A stretch of DNA of 37,713 bases from Clostridia bacterium (lineage in GTDB: Bacteria > Bacillota > Clostridia > Christensenellales > Aristaeellaceae): the NCBI GenBank assembly GCA_017470095.1, contig JAFUFC010000128.1, positions 1-37,713 on the forward strand, read 5' to 3'. Below the pieces are notes generated by a model that was given only the letters and a program-made list of their open reading frames with translations, made no database searches and had not been told where the DNA came from. A program made the position numbers and the translations under genes. This document shows positions 16,878 to 27,304 of this stretch, one piece after another. Each line of letters opens with the position of its first letter. The first letter of the stretch is position 1.

Positions 16878-18875
16878 CACCCGCTCCCGGCGGCGGCGGG
16901 AGGGCTGGTGCTTGTCCATGGGCGTATCCCCCCGAATGGCGAACAGCTGGTCGCGCAGCTTGGCGGCCTTTTCAAAATCCAGGGCTGACGCGGCGGTGAG
17001 CATTTGATCCTCCAATTGCTTGATCCATTCCGCCTTCTCGTCGTCCCCCACCTGATTGGGAATTTCCTCGCTGGCCTTGTCCGTAATTTCCAGCAGAGCG
17101 CGCACGGCGGTTTTTACCGATTCAGGAGTAATGCCGTGCTCCTGGTTATATGCTTCCTGCAAGGCCCGGCGGCGGTTGGTTTCCCCAATGGCGGCCATCA
17201 TAGAATCGGTAGGCGCGTCGGCATACATGATCACCCGGCCTTCGGCGTTGCGGGCAGCCCGGCCAATGGTCTGAATCAAACTGGTTTCGGACCGGAGGAA
17301 GCCCTCTTTGTCCGCGTCCAGAATGGCCACCATGGCCACCTCCGGCAAATCCAGCCCTTCTCGCAGCAGGTTAATGCCTACCAGCACATCATATTCGCCC
17401 ATGCGCAATTCCCGAATCAACTTGGTGCGCTCCAGCGTCACGATATCGGAATGCAGATACCGCACCCGAATGCCCAGTTCGTCCAAGTATTCCGTTAGGC
17501 TTTCGGCCATTTTCTTGGTCAAGGTGGTCACCAGCACCCGCTCGCCTTTCGCCACCACCTGGTTGATCTCCCCCACCAGATCGTCCACCTGACCGGTAGC
17601 CGGGCGCACGATAATCCTGGGGTCCAATAGCCCCGTAGGCCGAATGATCTGCTCCACAATCTGGCTGGCCTGTTCCCGTTCATAGGGCGCAGGAGTGGCG
17701 GATACATAAATCACCTGATGGATTCGTTCTTTGAATTCATCAAAGGTCAGCGGCCGGTTATCAAAGGCAGAGGGCAAGCGGAAGCCGTAATCCACCAGCA
17801 TGTTTTTCCGGGCCCGGTCGCCGGCATACATGGCGCGGATCTGCGGAATCGTCACGTGGCTTTCATCGATCATCAACAGAAAATCATCGGGAAAATAATC
17901 CAGCAGGCTGAATGGCGGCTCCCCGGGCTGGCGACCGTCAAAATAGCGGCTGTAATTTTCGATGCCGCTGCAAAAGCCGATCTCCCGCAGCATTTCAATG
18001 TCATACCGGGTGCGCTGGGAAATGCGCTGGGCCTCCAGCAGCTTCCCCTCCTTTTCAAACTGGGCCGCCCGCTCAATCATATCCTGCTCGATGTGGGCGA
18101 TGTTTTCCTCCCGGTTGGCCACGCTGGTGGCGTAGTGAGTGGCCGGAAAAATGGCGGCGTGCTGGACCGTGTGCAGCACGTGTCCATCCACTACGGAAAA
18201 CTCGCTGATGCGGTCAATTTCATCGCCAAAAAACTCCACCCGGATGCCATTTTCCTTCTGTCCAGCGGGAATAATCTCCACCGTGTCCCCACGAACGCGG
18301 AAATTTCCGCGGTCAAATCCCACATCATTGCGCTCATACTGGATATCCACCAGGTGGCGCAAAAGGTCGTCCAGCTCCATTTGCATGCCGGGGCGCAGGG
18401 AAATCATCTGTCCTTCGTACTCGCTGGGGTCGCCCATGGAATAAATGCAGCTGACCGAGGCGACAATAATCACATCCCTCCGCTCCTTCAGCGCGGCGGT
18501 GGCGCTGTGGCGCAAGCGGTCGATTTCCTCATTGACAGAAGCGTCTTTTTCGATATAGGTATCCGAAGAAGGGATGTAGGCTTCCGGCTGGTAGTAATCA
18601 TAATAGGAAACGAAATATTCCACCGCACTATCCGGAAAAAACGCCTTGAATTCGGCGCACAGCTGGGCCGCCAACGTTTTGTTATGGGCAATCACCAGCG
18701 TGGGGCGCTGCACTTTTTCAATCACTGACGCCATGGTGAAGGTTTTGCCTGAGCCGGTCACGCCCAGCAGCACCTGGGCTGGCAAGCCCTCTTTCACGCC
18801 CCGGGCCAGTGCTTCGATCGCCTGGGGCTGGTCTCCCCGGGCGGTGTAAGGGGCCTTTAAAACGAACTGGTTCAT
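16860..18875 (-). CDS. uvrB: Excinuclease ABC subunit UvrB
   Basis: 671 residues from ATG 18875 with a GAGGGAG site; frame extension upstream is not conserved. Walker A GVTGSGKT at 38-45, the beta-hairpin with [18 protein letters not shown] near 95-115, a DESH Walker B, helicase motifs ([16 protein letters not shown]), and a C-terminal UVR domain (about 620-655) that contacts UvrC. UvrB verifies damage and hands DNA to UvrC in excision repair. No LexA box was found upstream, unlike uvrA. The stop region is duplicated (see repeat). Confidence 0.98.
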   Translation of the reverse strand: MNQFVLKAPYTARGDQPQAIEALARGVKEGLPAQVLLGVTGSGKTFTMASVIEKVQRPTLVIAHNKTLAAQLCAEFKAFFPDSAVEYFVSYYDYYQPEAYIPSSDTYIEKDASVNEEIDRLRHSATAALKERRDVIIVASVSCIYSMGDPSEYEGQMISLRPGMQMELDDLLRHLVDIQYERNDVGFDRGNFRVRGDTVEIIPAGQKENGIRVEFFGDEIDRISEFSVVDGHVLHTVQHAAIFPATHYATSVANREENIAHIEQDMIERAAQFEKEGKLLEAQRISQRTRYDIEMLREIGFCSGIENYSRYFDGRQPGEPPFSLLDYFPDDFLLMIDESHVTIPQIRAMYAGDRARKNMLVDYGFRLPSAFDNRPLTFDEFKERIHQVIYVSATPAPYEREQASQIVEQIIRPTGLLDPRIIVRPATGQVDDLVGEINQVVAKGERVLVTTLTKKMAESLTEYLDELGIRVRYLHSDIVTLERTKLIRELRMGEYDVLVGINLLREGLDLPEVAMVAILDADKEGFLRSETSLIQTIGRAARNAEGRVIMYADAPTDSMMAAIGETNRRRALQEAYNQEHGITPESVKTAVRALLEITDKASEEIPNQVGDDEKAEWIKQLEDQMLTAASALDFEKAAKLRDQLFAIRGDTPMDKHQPSRRRRERVRKPEH

Positions 18876-19212
18876 AGTTATCTCCCTCAAATACAAGAAA
18901 ATCGAAATCACTGGAAAGGCGGAGCGCGAAGATGATGATATAGTGGAAAAATGACCGGCAAGCTTCCTGTGCTCTATGCAAATCTCCACACTTCACACTC
19001 AACTCTTTACGCTTTTTATTTTACCATACGCGCTATTCTTTGCCAACATAAAAAAATTGGCTGGAAACGGACGAAAGACTGGGCCGTTTGGCGCTCCTAT
19101 GCTGAAAAAAACTTGCTGGAAGCGGCTTTCTTGCCCGGTTTTGCCGGTCATCTTTTTGCATCCCGGGGACACAATGACTGCGAAAACGAAAAATTTTCGG
19201 AGGTGCGTCCCC
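18876..19212. other. 337-base divergent region between uvrB and murA
   Basis: Holds the uvrB promoter (19018-19046, minus) and a GCCAA/TTGGC inverted repeat at 19042-19062 that overlaps its -35. I find no convincing plus-strand promoter for murA and no small gene or known RNA. Confidence 0.6.
19018..19046 (-). promoter_or_regulatory. Candidate uvrB promoter
   Basis: TTGGCA (19046-19041), 17-bp spacer, TAAAAT (19023-19018). It implies a leader of about 140 bases with no recognised element. Confidence 0.6.
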
Positions 19213-20466
19213 ATGCCACAATACAAAGTGACCCAATCGCCCCGCTTATCCGGGGAAGTGCCGGTGAGCACGAGCAAAAACGCGGTGCTGCCCATCCTGG
19301 CGGCGGCGCTGCTGACACCTGAAGAAGTGCTGATCCATCAGGTGCCGAGCCTGACCGACGTGCACCATATGATGGGCATCCTGCGCGCCTGCGGCGCGGA
19401 AACAGCCACCCAGGGAAGCACCGCCGTCCTCCGGGCCGTCAGCGTGGGCAGCCCCCATGAGCACGCGCTGCTGCGCACCATGCGGGCCTCCGTGCTGGTG
19501 CTGGGGCCCATTTTGGCCCGAACGGGCAGCTGCGAATTATCGATGCCTGGCGGCTGCGCCATCGGCCAGCGCCCCATCGATCTGCACTTGAAGGGCCTGC
19601 AAAAATTGGGCGCCAAGGTGGAGCAGGACGGCGGCACAGTGCGGGTCAGCGGCGCGCTGAAAGGCGCCAATATTTACCTGGATTTTCCCAGCGTGGGCGC
19701 CACGGAAAACCTGCTCATGGCCGCGGTGCTGTCGAAAGGCGTCACCCGCATCGAAAACGCCGCCAAAGAGCCGGAAATCACCGACCTGTGCCATTTCCTC
19801 ACCGCCATGGGCGCGCGCATTGCCGGCGCGGGCACCGCCAATCTGACGGTGGAGGGCGTCGAAGGACTGCACGGCGCTGCCTACACCCCCATCCCCGACC
19901 GCATCGAAGCGGGCACCCTTGCCTGCGCCGCCGCGCTGACGGAAGGAAGCGTGCTGCTGGAAAGCGCCCGAAGCGACCACATGCGGGCGCTGCTGTTTAA
20001 GCTGACAGAGTCGGGGCTCATCTGCCAGGAGGACGCCCGGGGTCTGCGCCTGCGGGGCAAGGCCCGCCATCCCATGGAGGCCCGCACTTTATCTTACCCC
20101 GGCTTCCCCACCGACTTGCAGGCGCCGCTGATGACCGTAGCCTGCCAAACCCACGGCTTATCCGTCTTTCTGGAAACAATTTTTGAAAACCGCTACATGC
20201 ACGTGATTGAGCTTCGACGCCTGGGCGCTCAGATCCGGGTGGAGGGTCAATTGGCCCTGATCCAGGGCGGCAAACCGCTCAACGGCGGCCACGTCACCGC
20301 CACCGATCTGCGGGCCGCCGCGGCGCTGATGCTGGCAGGGCTGATTGCCCAGGGCGAAACGGTGGTGGACGACCCCGCCGGGCATCTATTGCGAGGGTAT
20401 GAAGGGCTGGAAAACAAGCTGCGTGCCCTGGGAGCCGACGCGGTGCGCCTGGTGGAAAGCCCATAA
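19213..20466 (+). CDS. murA: UDP-N-acetylglucosamine 1-carboxyvinyltransferase (MurA)
   Basis: 417 residues from ATG 19213 with CGGAGGT upstream. Contains Lys22/Asn23 (SKNAVLP) and the active-site Cys115 (PGGCAIGQRPIDLH), the cysteine that fosfomycin alkylates in other MurA enzymes; the number matches the E. coli enzyme exactly. MurA transfers enolpyruvate from PEP to UDP-GlcNAc, the first committed step of peptidoglycan synthesis. Clostridia often carry two murA copies; this one is alone, 85 bases before ftsH, which has its own promoter. Whether it is the housekeeping or the second copy cannot be told here. Confidence 0.97.
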   Translation: MPQYKVTQSPRLSGEVPVSTSKNAVLPILAAALLTPEEVLIHQVPSLTDVHHMMGILRACGAETATQGSTAVLRAVSVGSPHEHALLRTMRASVLVLGPILARTGSCELSMPGGCAIGQRPIDLHLKGLQKLGAKVEQDGGTVRVSGALKGANIYLDFPSVGATENLLMAAVLSKGVTRIENAAKEPEITDLCHFLTAMGARIAGAGTANLTVEGVEGLHGAAYTPIPDRIEAGTLACAAALTEGSVLLESARSDHMRALLFKLTESGLICQEDARGLRLRGKARHPMEARTLSYPGFPTDLQAPLMTVACQTHGLSVFLETIFENRYMHVIELRRLGAQIRVEGQLALIQGGKPLNGGHVTATDLRAAAALMLAGLIAQGETVVDDPAGHLLRGYEGLENKLRALGADAVRLVESP

Positions 20467-20499
20467 AATTCCCAAATCATGACGGGATTGTGTCAGGTA

Positions 20500-20528
20500 T
20501 TGACTTTCTTTTACCTTCGATGTATCAT
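20500..20528 (+). promoter_or_regulatory. ftsH promoter
   Basis: TTGACT (20500-20505), 17-bp spacer, TATCAT (20523-20528); 23 bases before the ATG. Confidence 0.8.
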
Positions 20529-20551
20529 ATACCCCGAAGGAGGAATTTTCC

Positions 20552-22393
20552 ATGAGAGAACAACCGGACCAAAGAAAACCCATATTGTATTATTGCGGTA
20601 TCGTCATCATCCTGATGCTGCTGCTGAATATTTTCGTCTTTCCTTCCCTTTTGCAGGCCCAGGTGACGGAGGTCACCTACGACCAGTTCTTATCCCTGGT
20701 GGAGGAGGGAAAAGTGACCGAAGTGGCTTATCAGGATAACCAGATCCAGTTCATCGCCGCCGATGGCAGCAGCCGGCCGGCCTTTTACAAAACCGGCGTC
20801 TGGCCCTGGGATGATGGGCTGACGGACAAACTGCTGGCGAAAAACGTGACCTTTGCCGCAGCCATCCCCACCCAGGCCTCTCCCCTGATGAGCCTGCTCA
20901 TTTCCTTCGTGCTGCCTATGCTGTTCTTTGTGTTTGTGGGCCGCTGGCTGATGAACACCATGACCAAGCGCATGGGCGGCACCAACGCCCTGACGCTGGG
21001 CAAATCAAACGCCAAAATTTATATCGAATCACAGACCGGCAAAACCTTTGCCGATGTGGCAGGCCAGGATGAAGCCAAGGAAGCGCTGACCGAGATCGTG
21101 GATTTCCTTCACGACCCGGGCAAGTACGCCGACATCGGCGCGAAGCTGCCCAAGGGCGCGCTGCTGGTGGGCCCTCCGGGCACCGGCAAAACGCTGCTGG
21201 CAAAAGCCGTGGCTGGGGAAGCGAAGGTGCCCTTCTTCTCCATTTCCGGCTCCGAATTTGTGGAAATGTTCGTGGGCATGGGCGCGGCAAAGGTGCGCGA
21301 TCTGTTCAAGCAGGCGGAAGAAAAGGCCCCCTGCATCGTGTTCATCGATGAAATCGACACCATTGGCAAAAAGCGCGACAACGGCGGCATTTCCGGCGGC
21401 AACGATGAACGGGAACAGACGCTGAACCAGCTGCTGGCCGAAATGGACGGCTTTGACGGCAAAAAGGGCGTAGTCATTTTGGCTGCCACCAACCGGCCCG
21501 ACATCCTGGACCCTGCCTTGCTGCGCCCCGGTCGGTTTGACCGGCGCATCCCCGTCGAACTGCCCGACTTGCAGGGACGATTGGCCATTTTGAAGGTGCA
21601 CGCCAAGAACGTAAAAATGGATAGCGGCATCGACCTGAGCGCCATCGCTCGGGCCACCTCCGGCGCATCCGGCGCAGAGCTGGCCAATATTATCAACGAA
21701 GCCGCCCTCCGGGCCGTGCGGATGGGCCACCACACCATCCATCAAAGCGACTTGGAAGAAAGCGTCGAGACCGTCATCGCTGGTTACCAGCGCAAAGGCG
21801 CGGTGATTTCCGACAAGGAAAAGAAAATCATCGCCTACCATGAAATTGGCCATGCCCTGGTGGCCGCCAAGCAAAAGCATTCCGCCCCGGTGACCAAGAT
21901 CACCATCATCCCCCGCACCTCCGGCGCTCTGGGCTATACCATGCAAGTGGAGGAGGATGAACGGGTGCTCCTGTCCCGGGAGGACGCCATGAACCAACTG
22001 GCCACTCTGACCGGTGGCCGCACGGCGGAGGAATTGGTGTTCCATTCCATCACCTCCGGCGCGTCCAACGATATTGAAAAGGCCACCCGCCTGGCCCGGG
22101 CCATGGTAACCCGCTACGGCATGAGCGATCAGTTCGACATGGTGGCTCTGGAAACCGTCACCAACCAGTATCTGGGCGGCGACACCAGCCTGGCCTGCTC
22201 CGCCGATACCGCCACCAAAATCGACGCCGAGGTCAACGCCATCGTGAAACAAGCCCACGATACCGCCCGGGACATCCTGTCCGCCAACATGGACAAGCTG
22301 CATGAATTGGCCGCCTACCTGCTGGAAAAGGAAACCATTACCGGCGAGGAATTCATGAAGATTCTGGATGAGAAGGCGGAAGAAAACAAATAA
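20552..22393 (+). CDS. ftsH: ATP-dependent zinc metalloprotease FtsH
   Basis: 613 residues; GAAGGAGGA site. Two membrane segments (about 12-34 and 112-133) flank a short outer domain, then the AAA module: Walker A GPPGTGKT (207-214), Walker B IVFIDEID (262-269), SRH near 313-331 ([19 protein letters not shown]), followed by the zinc protease domain with HEIGH (430-434) and the downstream acidic ligand region [10 protein letters not shown]. FtsH extracts and degrades membrane and regulatory proteins. The loop after Walker B reads IGKKRDNGG rather than the usual GRxRG, and the C-terminal tail is short; both suggest a divergent or second FtsH. It is followed by two hairpins. Confidence 0.97.
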   Translation: MREQPDQRKPILYYCGIVIILMLLLNIFVFPSLLQAQVTEVTYDQFLSLVEEGKVTEVAYQDNQIQFIAADGSSRPAFYKTGVWPWDDGLTDKLLAKNVTFAAAIPTQASPLMSLLISFVLPMLFFVFVGRWLMNTMTKRMGGTNALTLGKSNAKIYIESQTGKTFADVAGQDEAKEALTEIVDFLHDPGKYADIGAKLPKGALLVGPPGTGKTLLAKAVAGEAKVPFFSISGSEFVEMFVGMGAAKVRDLFKQAEEKAPCIVFIDEIDTIGKKRDNGGISGGNDEREQTLNQLLAEMDGFDGKKGVVILAATNRPDILDPALLRPGRFDRRIPVELPDLQGRLAILKVHAKNVKMDSGIDLSAIARATSGASGAELANIINEAALRAVRMGHHTIHQSDLEESVETVIAGYQRKGAVISDKEKKIIAYHEIGHALVAAKQKHSAPVTKITIIPRTSGALGYTMQVEEDERVLLSREDAMNQLATLTGGRTAEELVFHSITSGASNDIEKATRLARAMVTRYGMSDQFDMVALETVTNQYLGGDTSLACSADTATKIDAEVNAIVKQAHDTARDILSANMDKLHELAAYLLEKETITGEEFMKILDEKAEENK

Positions 22394-22403
22394 AATCAAT
22401 ACA

Positions 22404-22441
22404 GGGGGAACCGCCTTTTGAATCCCCAAAGCGGTTCCCCC
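22404..22441 (+). terminator. Hairpin after ftsH
   Basis: GGGGGAACCGC (22404-22414) pairs with GCGGTTCCCCC (22431-22441). The T-run is poor. It resembles the hairpin after glmS in sequence. Confidence 0.55.
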
Positions 22442-22476
22442 TCTCCCTCCGAAAAGCTGGATGATATCACCATAGC

Positions 22477-22504
22477 GCCGCCCGATAGGCGGCTTATTTT
22501 ATTG
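22477..22504 (+). terminator. Second, stronger terminator downstream of ftsH
   Basis: GCCGCC (22477-22482), CGATA loop, GGCGGC (22488-22493), then TTATTTTATT. Confidence 0.65.
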
Positions 22505-22537
22505 GGCTCCCCCATCACTTCATCCTCGGCAGACGCA

Positions 22538-23125
22538 TCAAAGTCCCTTGGATTCCGGCAACACATCCTCTCTCATATCCTTTTCCTTGCTTTCGTGCGA
22601 ATCCTCTTCGTCCCATAGCGGAGAAAAATGTGTCCACAGAAATTCTTTTATTTCTTTTACATTCTCATCGTTAATATGCTCTTTCACCCAATTGGCGTGC
22701 ATTTTCTGTTCCTTTTGATCGATCTTATCATACCGGTGAATCACCACATGGCGCCGGCTTTCTTCCTTCAATATTTCCTCATACACATCCGGAATATATT
22801 CGCACTGCCTGACAAGCACGTCGTGGCTGCATTCCCAAGTGTGCCCTTTTGTGTTGACCATGTCGAAGCGATCCTGTAAAAGATACAAATATCCTTCCTT
22901 ATTTCTGTATAAGGCTTCAAGCTGATGGGGAAAGCGTTCAAAGTAATGCTGCTTGCCATCATCTCTCAAACCCATGGTGACAAAGTTTTCTTTGCGCGTT
23001 CTGCAGCAAACCAGAGCATATCCCCTGTCCTCCGTAAAATAAGCAACCAATCCATTAGTCGCATGAGAAGGTGAATTCGCCTGTATTACGGATAGATTTT
23101 TAATGACCGAACCATGATATAGCAT
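22538..23125 (-). CDS. Orphan protein, possible ADP-ribosyltransferase-like fold
   Basis: 195 residues; ATG 23125 is preceded by AGGAGAT and a sigma-A promoter. The gene is visibly A+T-richer than its neighbours, which suggests transfer. The start MLYHGS, then YFTEDRGYAL (29-38) and an acidic CEYIPDVYEEIL (108-119), recalls the H-Y-E order of ADP-ribosyltransferase-like domains such as DUF3990. His4, Tyr29 and Glu109 would be the triad. The C-terminal third is charged and helical (EESKEKD-type), without motif. No antitoxin or partner gene is adjacent. The gene is real; the fold is a guess that a structure search would decide. Confidence 0.8.
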   Translation of the reverse strand: MLYHGSVIKNLSVIQANSPSHATNGLVAYFTEDRGYALVCCRTRKENFVTMGLRDDGKQHYFERFPHQLEALYRNKEGYLYLLQDRFDMVNTKGHTWECSHDVLVRQCEYIPDVYEEILKEESRRHVVIHRYDKIDQKEQKMHANWVKEHINDENVKEIKEFLWTHFSPLWDEEDSHESKEKDMREDVLPESKGL

Positions 23126-23158
23126 ACGATCTCCTTCAATTTTTCATTTTCCATATAG

Positions 23159-23186
23159 ATTATAACATAAAAAATCAGTTTTCCAA
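23159..23186 (-). promoter_or_regulatory. Promoter of the orphan gene
   Basis: TTGGAA (23186-23181), 16-bp spacer, TATAAT (23164-23159) on the minus strand, about 30 bases before the start codon. Confidence 0.65.
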
Positions 23187-23220
23187 ATCACGCGTAATTA
23201 AATGATGTCACCTCCCCACC

Positions 23221-23250
23221 GGATAAAAATCGGTGCCCATTGGTAGAATA
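23221..23250 (+). promoter_or_regulatory. Possible sigma-F-like sporulation promoter
   Basis: GGATA (23221-23225), 15-bp spacer, TGGTAGAATA (23241-23250). It partly matches the sigma-F/G pattern and precedes a SpoIIQ-like gene. No sigma-A promoter is better. Confidence 0.4.
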
Positions 23251-23268
23251 AAACCCGGGAGGACGCAT

Positions 23269-23829
23269 ATGATCAAAAAATGGATGGAAACGTGGGGATA
23301 TTATGTGCTGGCGGTGCTGTGCATGGCGGTAATCATTTTTTCCGCCGTTTGGACGCGGAAGAACCAGGACCCATTGCCGAACGCCGAGGCCCTGTCCGAC
23401 GGCAGCCAGCGCCTCTCCGACGTGACGCCCCAGCCCACGGCGCGGCCGACGCGGCGTCCCGTAGATGGCCCTGTGCTGCGTTCCTTCAGCCAAGCGCCGG
23501 TGTATTTTGACGCCTGCCACCTGTGGCGCGTTCATCCCGCCACTGATTTTGCTGTCTCTCCCGGGGACCCGGTGTACACCATCCTGGGCGGCACAGTGGA
23601 GATGTGCGATGGCGAAGTGCGCGTTGATCACGGCAATGAACTGCGCAGTGTGTACCGGGGCGTGCAGGAGATCCAGGTGACGAATGGTCAATTCGTCCGG
23701 GCCGGAGACGTCATCGCCCGGGCATCCAGCAGCGTCCCGTTCGAGGGGACGGGCCACGTCTGCGTAGCCATCTACCAGGATGATCAACCCTTGGATTTGG
23801 AAAAACTGCTTGACAGTCCATCGCAATAA
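23269..23829 (+). CDS. SpoIIQ-like protein with degenerate LytM (M23) domain
   Basis: 186 residues from ATG 23269 with GGGAGG. One N-terminal membrane segment (about 9-28), a Pro-rich linker, then a LytM-like domain (about 78-180). Of the M23 zinc and catalytic residues, the HxxxD motif is present (His89, Asp93); the HxH motif is reduced to His163-Val-Cys165; the YaH histidine is replaced (VYRGV). So hydrolase activity is doubtful. In sporulation, SpoIIQ in the forespore membrane meets SpoIIIAH across the septum, a structural role that needs no enzyme. A sigma-F-like promoter is compatible. glmS follows with its own promoter. Confidence 0.85.
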   Translation: MIKKWMETWGYYVLAVLCMAVIIFSAVWTRKNQDPLPNAEALSDGSQRLSDVTPQPTARPTRRPVDGPVLRSFSQAPVYFDACHLWRVHPATDFAVSPGDPVYTILGGTVEMCDGEVRVDHGNELRSVYRGVQEIQVTNGQFVRAGDVIARASSSVPFEGTGHVCVAIYQDDQPLDLEKLLDSPSQ

Positions 23830-23838
23830 CCATATAAT
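23810..23838 (+). promoter_or_regulatory. Consensus sigma-A promoter of glmS
   Basis: TTGACA (23810-23815), 17-bp spacer, TATAAT (23833-23838), both perfect. The -35 lies inside the last codons of the SpoIIQ-like gene. Confidence 0.92.
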
Positions 23839-23844
23839 ATTAAA

Positions 23845-23877
23845 AATCAATCAAAATTTTTATAATTATGATTGATT
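23845..23877 (+). promoter_or_regulatory. Inverted repeat in the glmS leader
   Basis: AATCAATCA (23845-23853) and TGATTGATT (23869-23877), perfect 9-bp arms, 15-base loop. It starts about 7 bases after the -10, so it could be an operator or an mRNA hairpin. Confidence 0.5.
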
Positions 23878-23909
23878 GATAAATTATTTGCAATTTTCGG
23901 AGGACAATT

Positions 23910-25715
<1,806 letters not shown>

Positions 25716-25733
25716 AAAAAGAAAATTAATGGA

Positions 25734-25768
25734 GGAAACCGCTCTTTGACTTCCAAAGAGCGGTTTCC
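25734..25768 (+). terminator. glmS terminator hairpin
   Basis: GGAAACCGCTCTTTG (25734-25748), ACTTC loop, CAAAGAGCGGTTTCC (25754-25768): 15 perfect pairs. T-run weak (CATTTTC). Stretch 25769-25869 is A+T-rich with no gene seen. Confidence 0.8.
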
Positions 25769-25869
25769 GCCATTTTCGCTTCCGAAAATGTCACCTTTTT
25801 CATGGGTGAGCCTATTCAGGTCATGAATAACAAAATGAACAACAAATATAATGATGTCCTTTTTCTTTA

Positions 25870-26099
25870 GAGCATGTTTCTAAAATCAGGAATGTTCAGT
25901 TTCGAGTAGCTCGGCCCGCACTTCAAGGCGCTTTGACGAAGTTTTACTGGGGCCGAAGTGCCCGGAACATGCTCCAGTAAAGCATGTTCCGCGCAAGCCG
26001 GGCGGAAGCCCAGGAGCGGAGGATCAGTCGAGGAAAAGCAATGCAGAAATGCTGGCCGTGACGCCGTAAACGCATCCTTCCAAATTTAGGAACAGGCTC
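25870..26099. mobile_element. MITE-like element, about 230 bp, TA target duplication
   Basis: Terminal inverted repeats GAGCATGTTTCTAAAAT (25870-25886) and, at the right end read inverted, GAGCCTGTTCCTAAATT (26099-26083): 14 of 17 match. A TA lies at each end (25868-25869, 26100-26101). No open frame codes for a transposase, so it would need one in trans, perhaps of the IS5/IS427 or IS630 kind by its ends. A second inverted pair sits inside (CGGAACATGCT 25963-25973, AGCATGTTCCG 25981-25991), giving two back-to-back half-units. Confidence 0.7.
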
Positions 26100-27304
26100 T
26101 AATCCTCGCTGGATTCATAAGCGGGAATGTTTTCAAAAAAATCATTCTTGAGGATGTCTTCGCCCACGGAGCTGAACGCCAAGCCAAAGCGGTAGCAGCT
26201 GTAATTGCTGTCCCGAGGCTCCACCACAAAAGGTACGCGCTTACCGTTCTTTTTGTATCCTTTTCCCTCCTGGGACGCGTGAAGCTTGTAAGCATCGGCG
26301 GCCACTTCATAGCCCGTTCGCCCGCCAAAGGCGGCGAGGGGCTGGTCCCAATCCATTTCGATGGGATTGTCCGGATAAAGGTGCAGATACAGCTTTTTCA
26401 CCTGCCAGCCGCTACTGCCATTGGCAGCTGAAACCACGCACCGCTTCAAAGCGTCGGCGCACACCCGATGCGCGCCGTGGCCATATTCGCCGTTCATGTC
26501 ATGGCTCAGCACCACTTCGGGCCGGTATTGCTGAATTAAATCCGTCAGGAACTGGTCCACCTTGCTTTTTTTCCACACGTCATAACCGGTTTTCAGCTTA
26601 TTGGAATAAGAATCCTGAAATTCGCCGATCACCGGATAGGTGCGCACGCCCATCTCCCACAGGCCGTTGAGCAATTCGCTCCGGCGCTCCATGGTGCTGT
26701 AGGTCATATACGCCACCACCACGTTCATCTGCTTTTCCCCGGCGTAGGTGGGAATAGCTCCGCCAAAGAACAGAATCTCATCATCCGGATGGCCGGAAAC
26801 TACCAGCAAATCAGCCTTTGAAGGCGCGGGCTGCCAGCGCTGCACGAAGGCAGGCGTCTCTCCTTCCCCAAAGGCGTACAGCTCATTGATGGTCAACGCC
26901 ACCTTTTTTTCCGAAACCGGCACAATGCGAACTTCCTTTTCCCCATCCAGGGGCGCATATTCATGCGCGTATACGCCCTGGCTTTCAAACACCGTGTCCC
27001 ATTTGCTGCCGTGCTTTGCCTCCACCTTCCATGGGGTCAACTTGTCGCCAAAGCACACATACACACCGTAAATCGACTTGCCGGACGGGGCTTTCAGCGT
27101 CACATTGGGCGCTTTTTCTTTGTTGCTCACGTATTCCTTGCCAAAATTACGGTCCCGCAGACGATCCACATTGGTGCGGTATTTCCCCTTAGTAGCGGTA
27201 ATATCGCACTGCAGCGTAATATCCTCCGCCTCCTGGGCCAGTCCCGCCAGGGGCAGGAGCAACATGAGCAAAAAAAACGCAAGGATAAACCGTTTTTTCA
27301 TCAT
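26099..27304 (-). CDS. Secreted PIG-L-family deacetylase with N-terminal beta domain
   Basis: 401 residues from ATG 27304, nine bases after GGAGG; the ATG at 27313 touches the site and 27301 is a near alternative. A signal peptide (hydrophobic 6-23) is followed by a beta-rich module (about 28-146) resembling F5/8-type-C carbohydrate-binding domains, then the PIG-L fold with SGHPDDEILFFGG (170-182; His172, Asp175) and HDMNGEYGHGAHR. Family enzymes remove N-acetyl groups from GlcNAc-containing substrates using zinc; the secreted form suggests a surface glycan target. Its stop TAG is made from the target TA plus the first G of the MITE. The start overlaps the 3' extension of ispH-rpsA. Confidence 0.9.
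   Translation of the reverse strand: MMKKRFILAFFLLMLLLPLAGLAQEAEDITLQCDITATKGKYRTNVDRLRDRNFGKEYVSNKEKAPNVTLKAPSGKSIYGVYVCFGDKLTPWKVEAKHGSKWDTVFESQGVYAHEYAPLDGEKEVRIVPVSEKKVALTINELYAFGEGETPAFVQRWQPAPSKADLLVVSGHPDDEILFFGGAIPTYAGEKQMNVVVAYMTYSTMERRSELLNGLWEMGVRTYPVIGEFQDSYSNKLKTGYDVWKKSKVDQFLTDLIQQYRPEVVLSHDMNGEYGHGAHRVCADALKRCVVSAANGSSGWQVKKLYLHLYPDNPIEMDWDQPLAAFGGRTGYEVAADAYKLHASQEGKGYKKNGKRVPFVVEPRDSNYSCYRFGLAFSSVGEDILKNDFFENIPAYESSED

Noticed and set aside
23839-23909. glmS ribozyme
   Set aside because: Leader is only about 65 bases and lacks the conserved core.
25870-26099. Remnant transposase gene
   Set aside because: No reading frame of useful length or transposase motif between the inverted ends.
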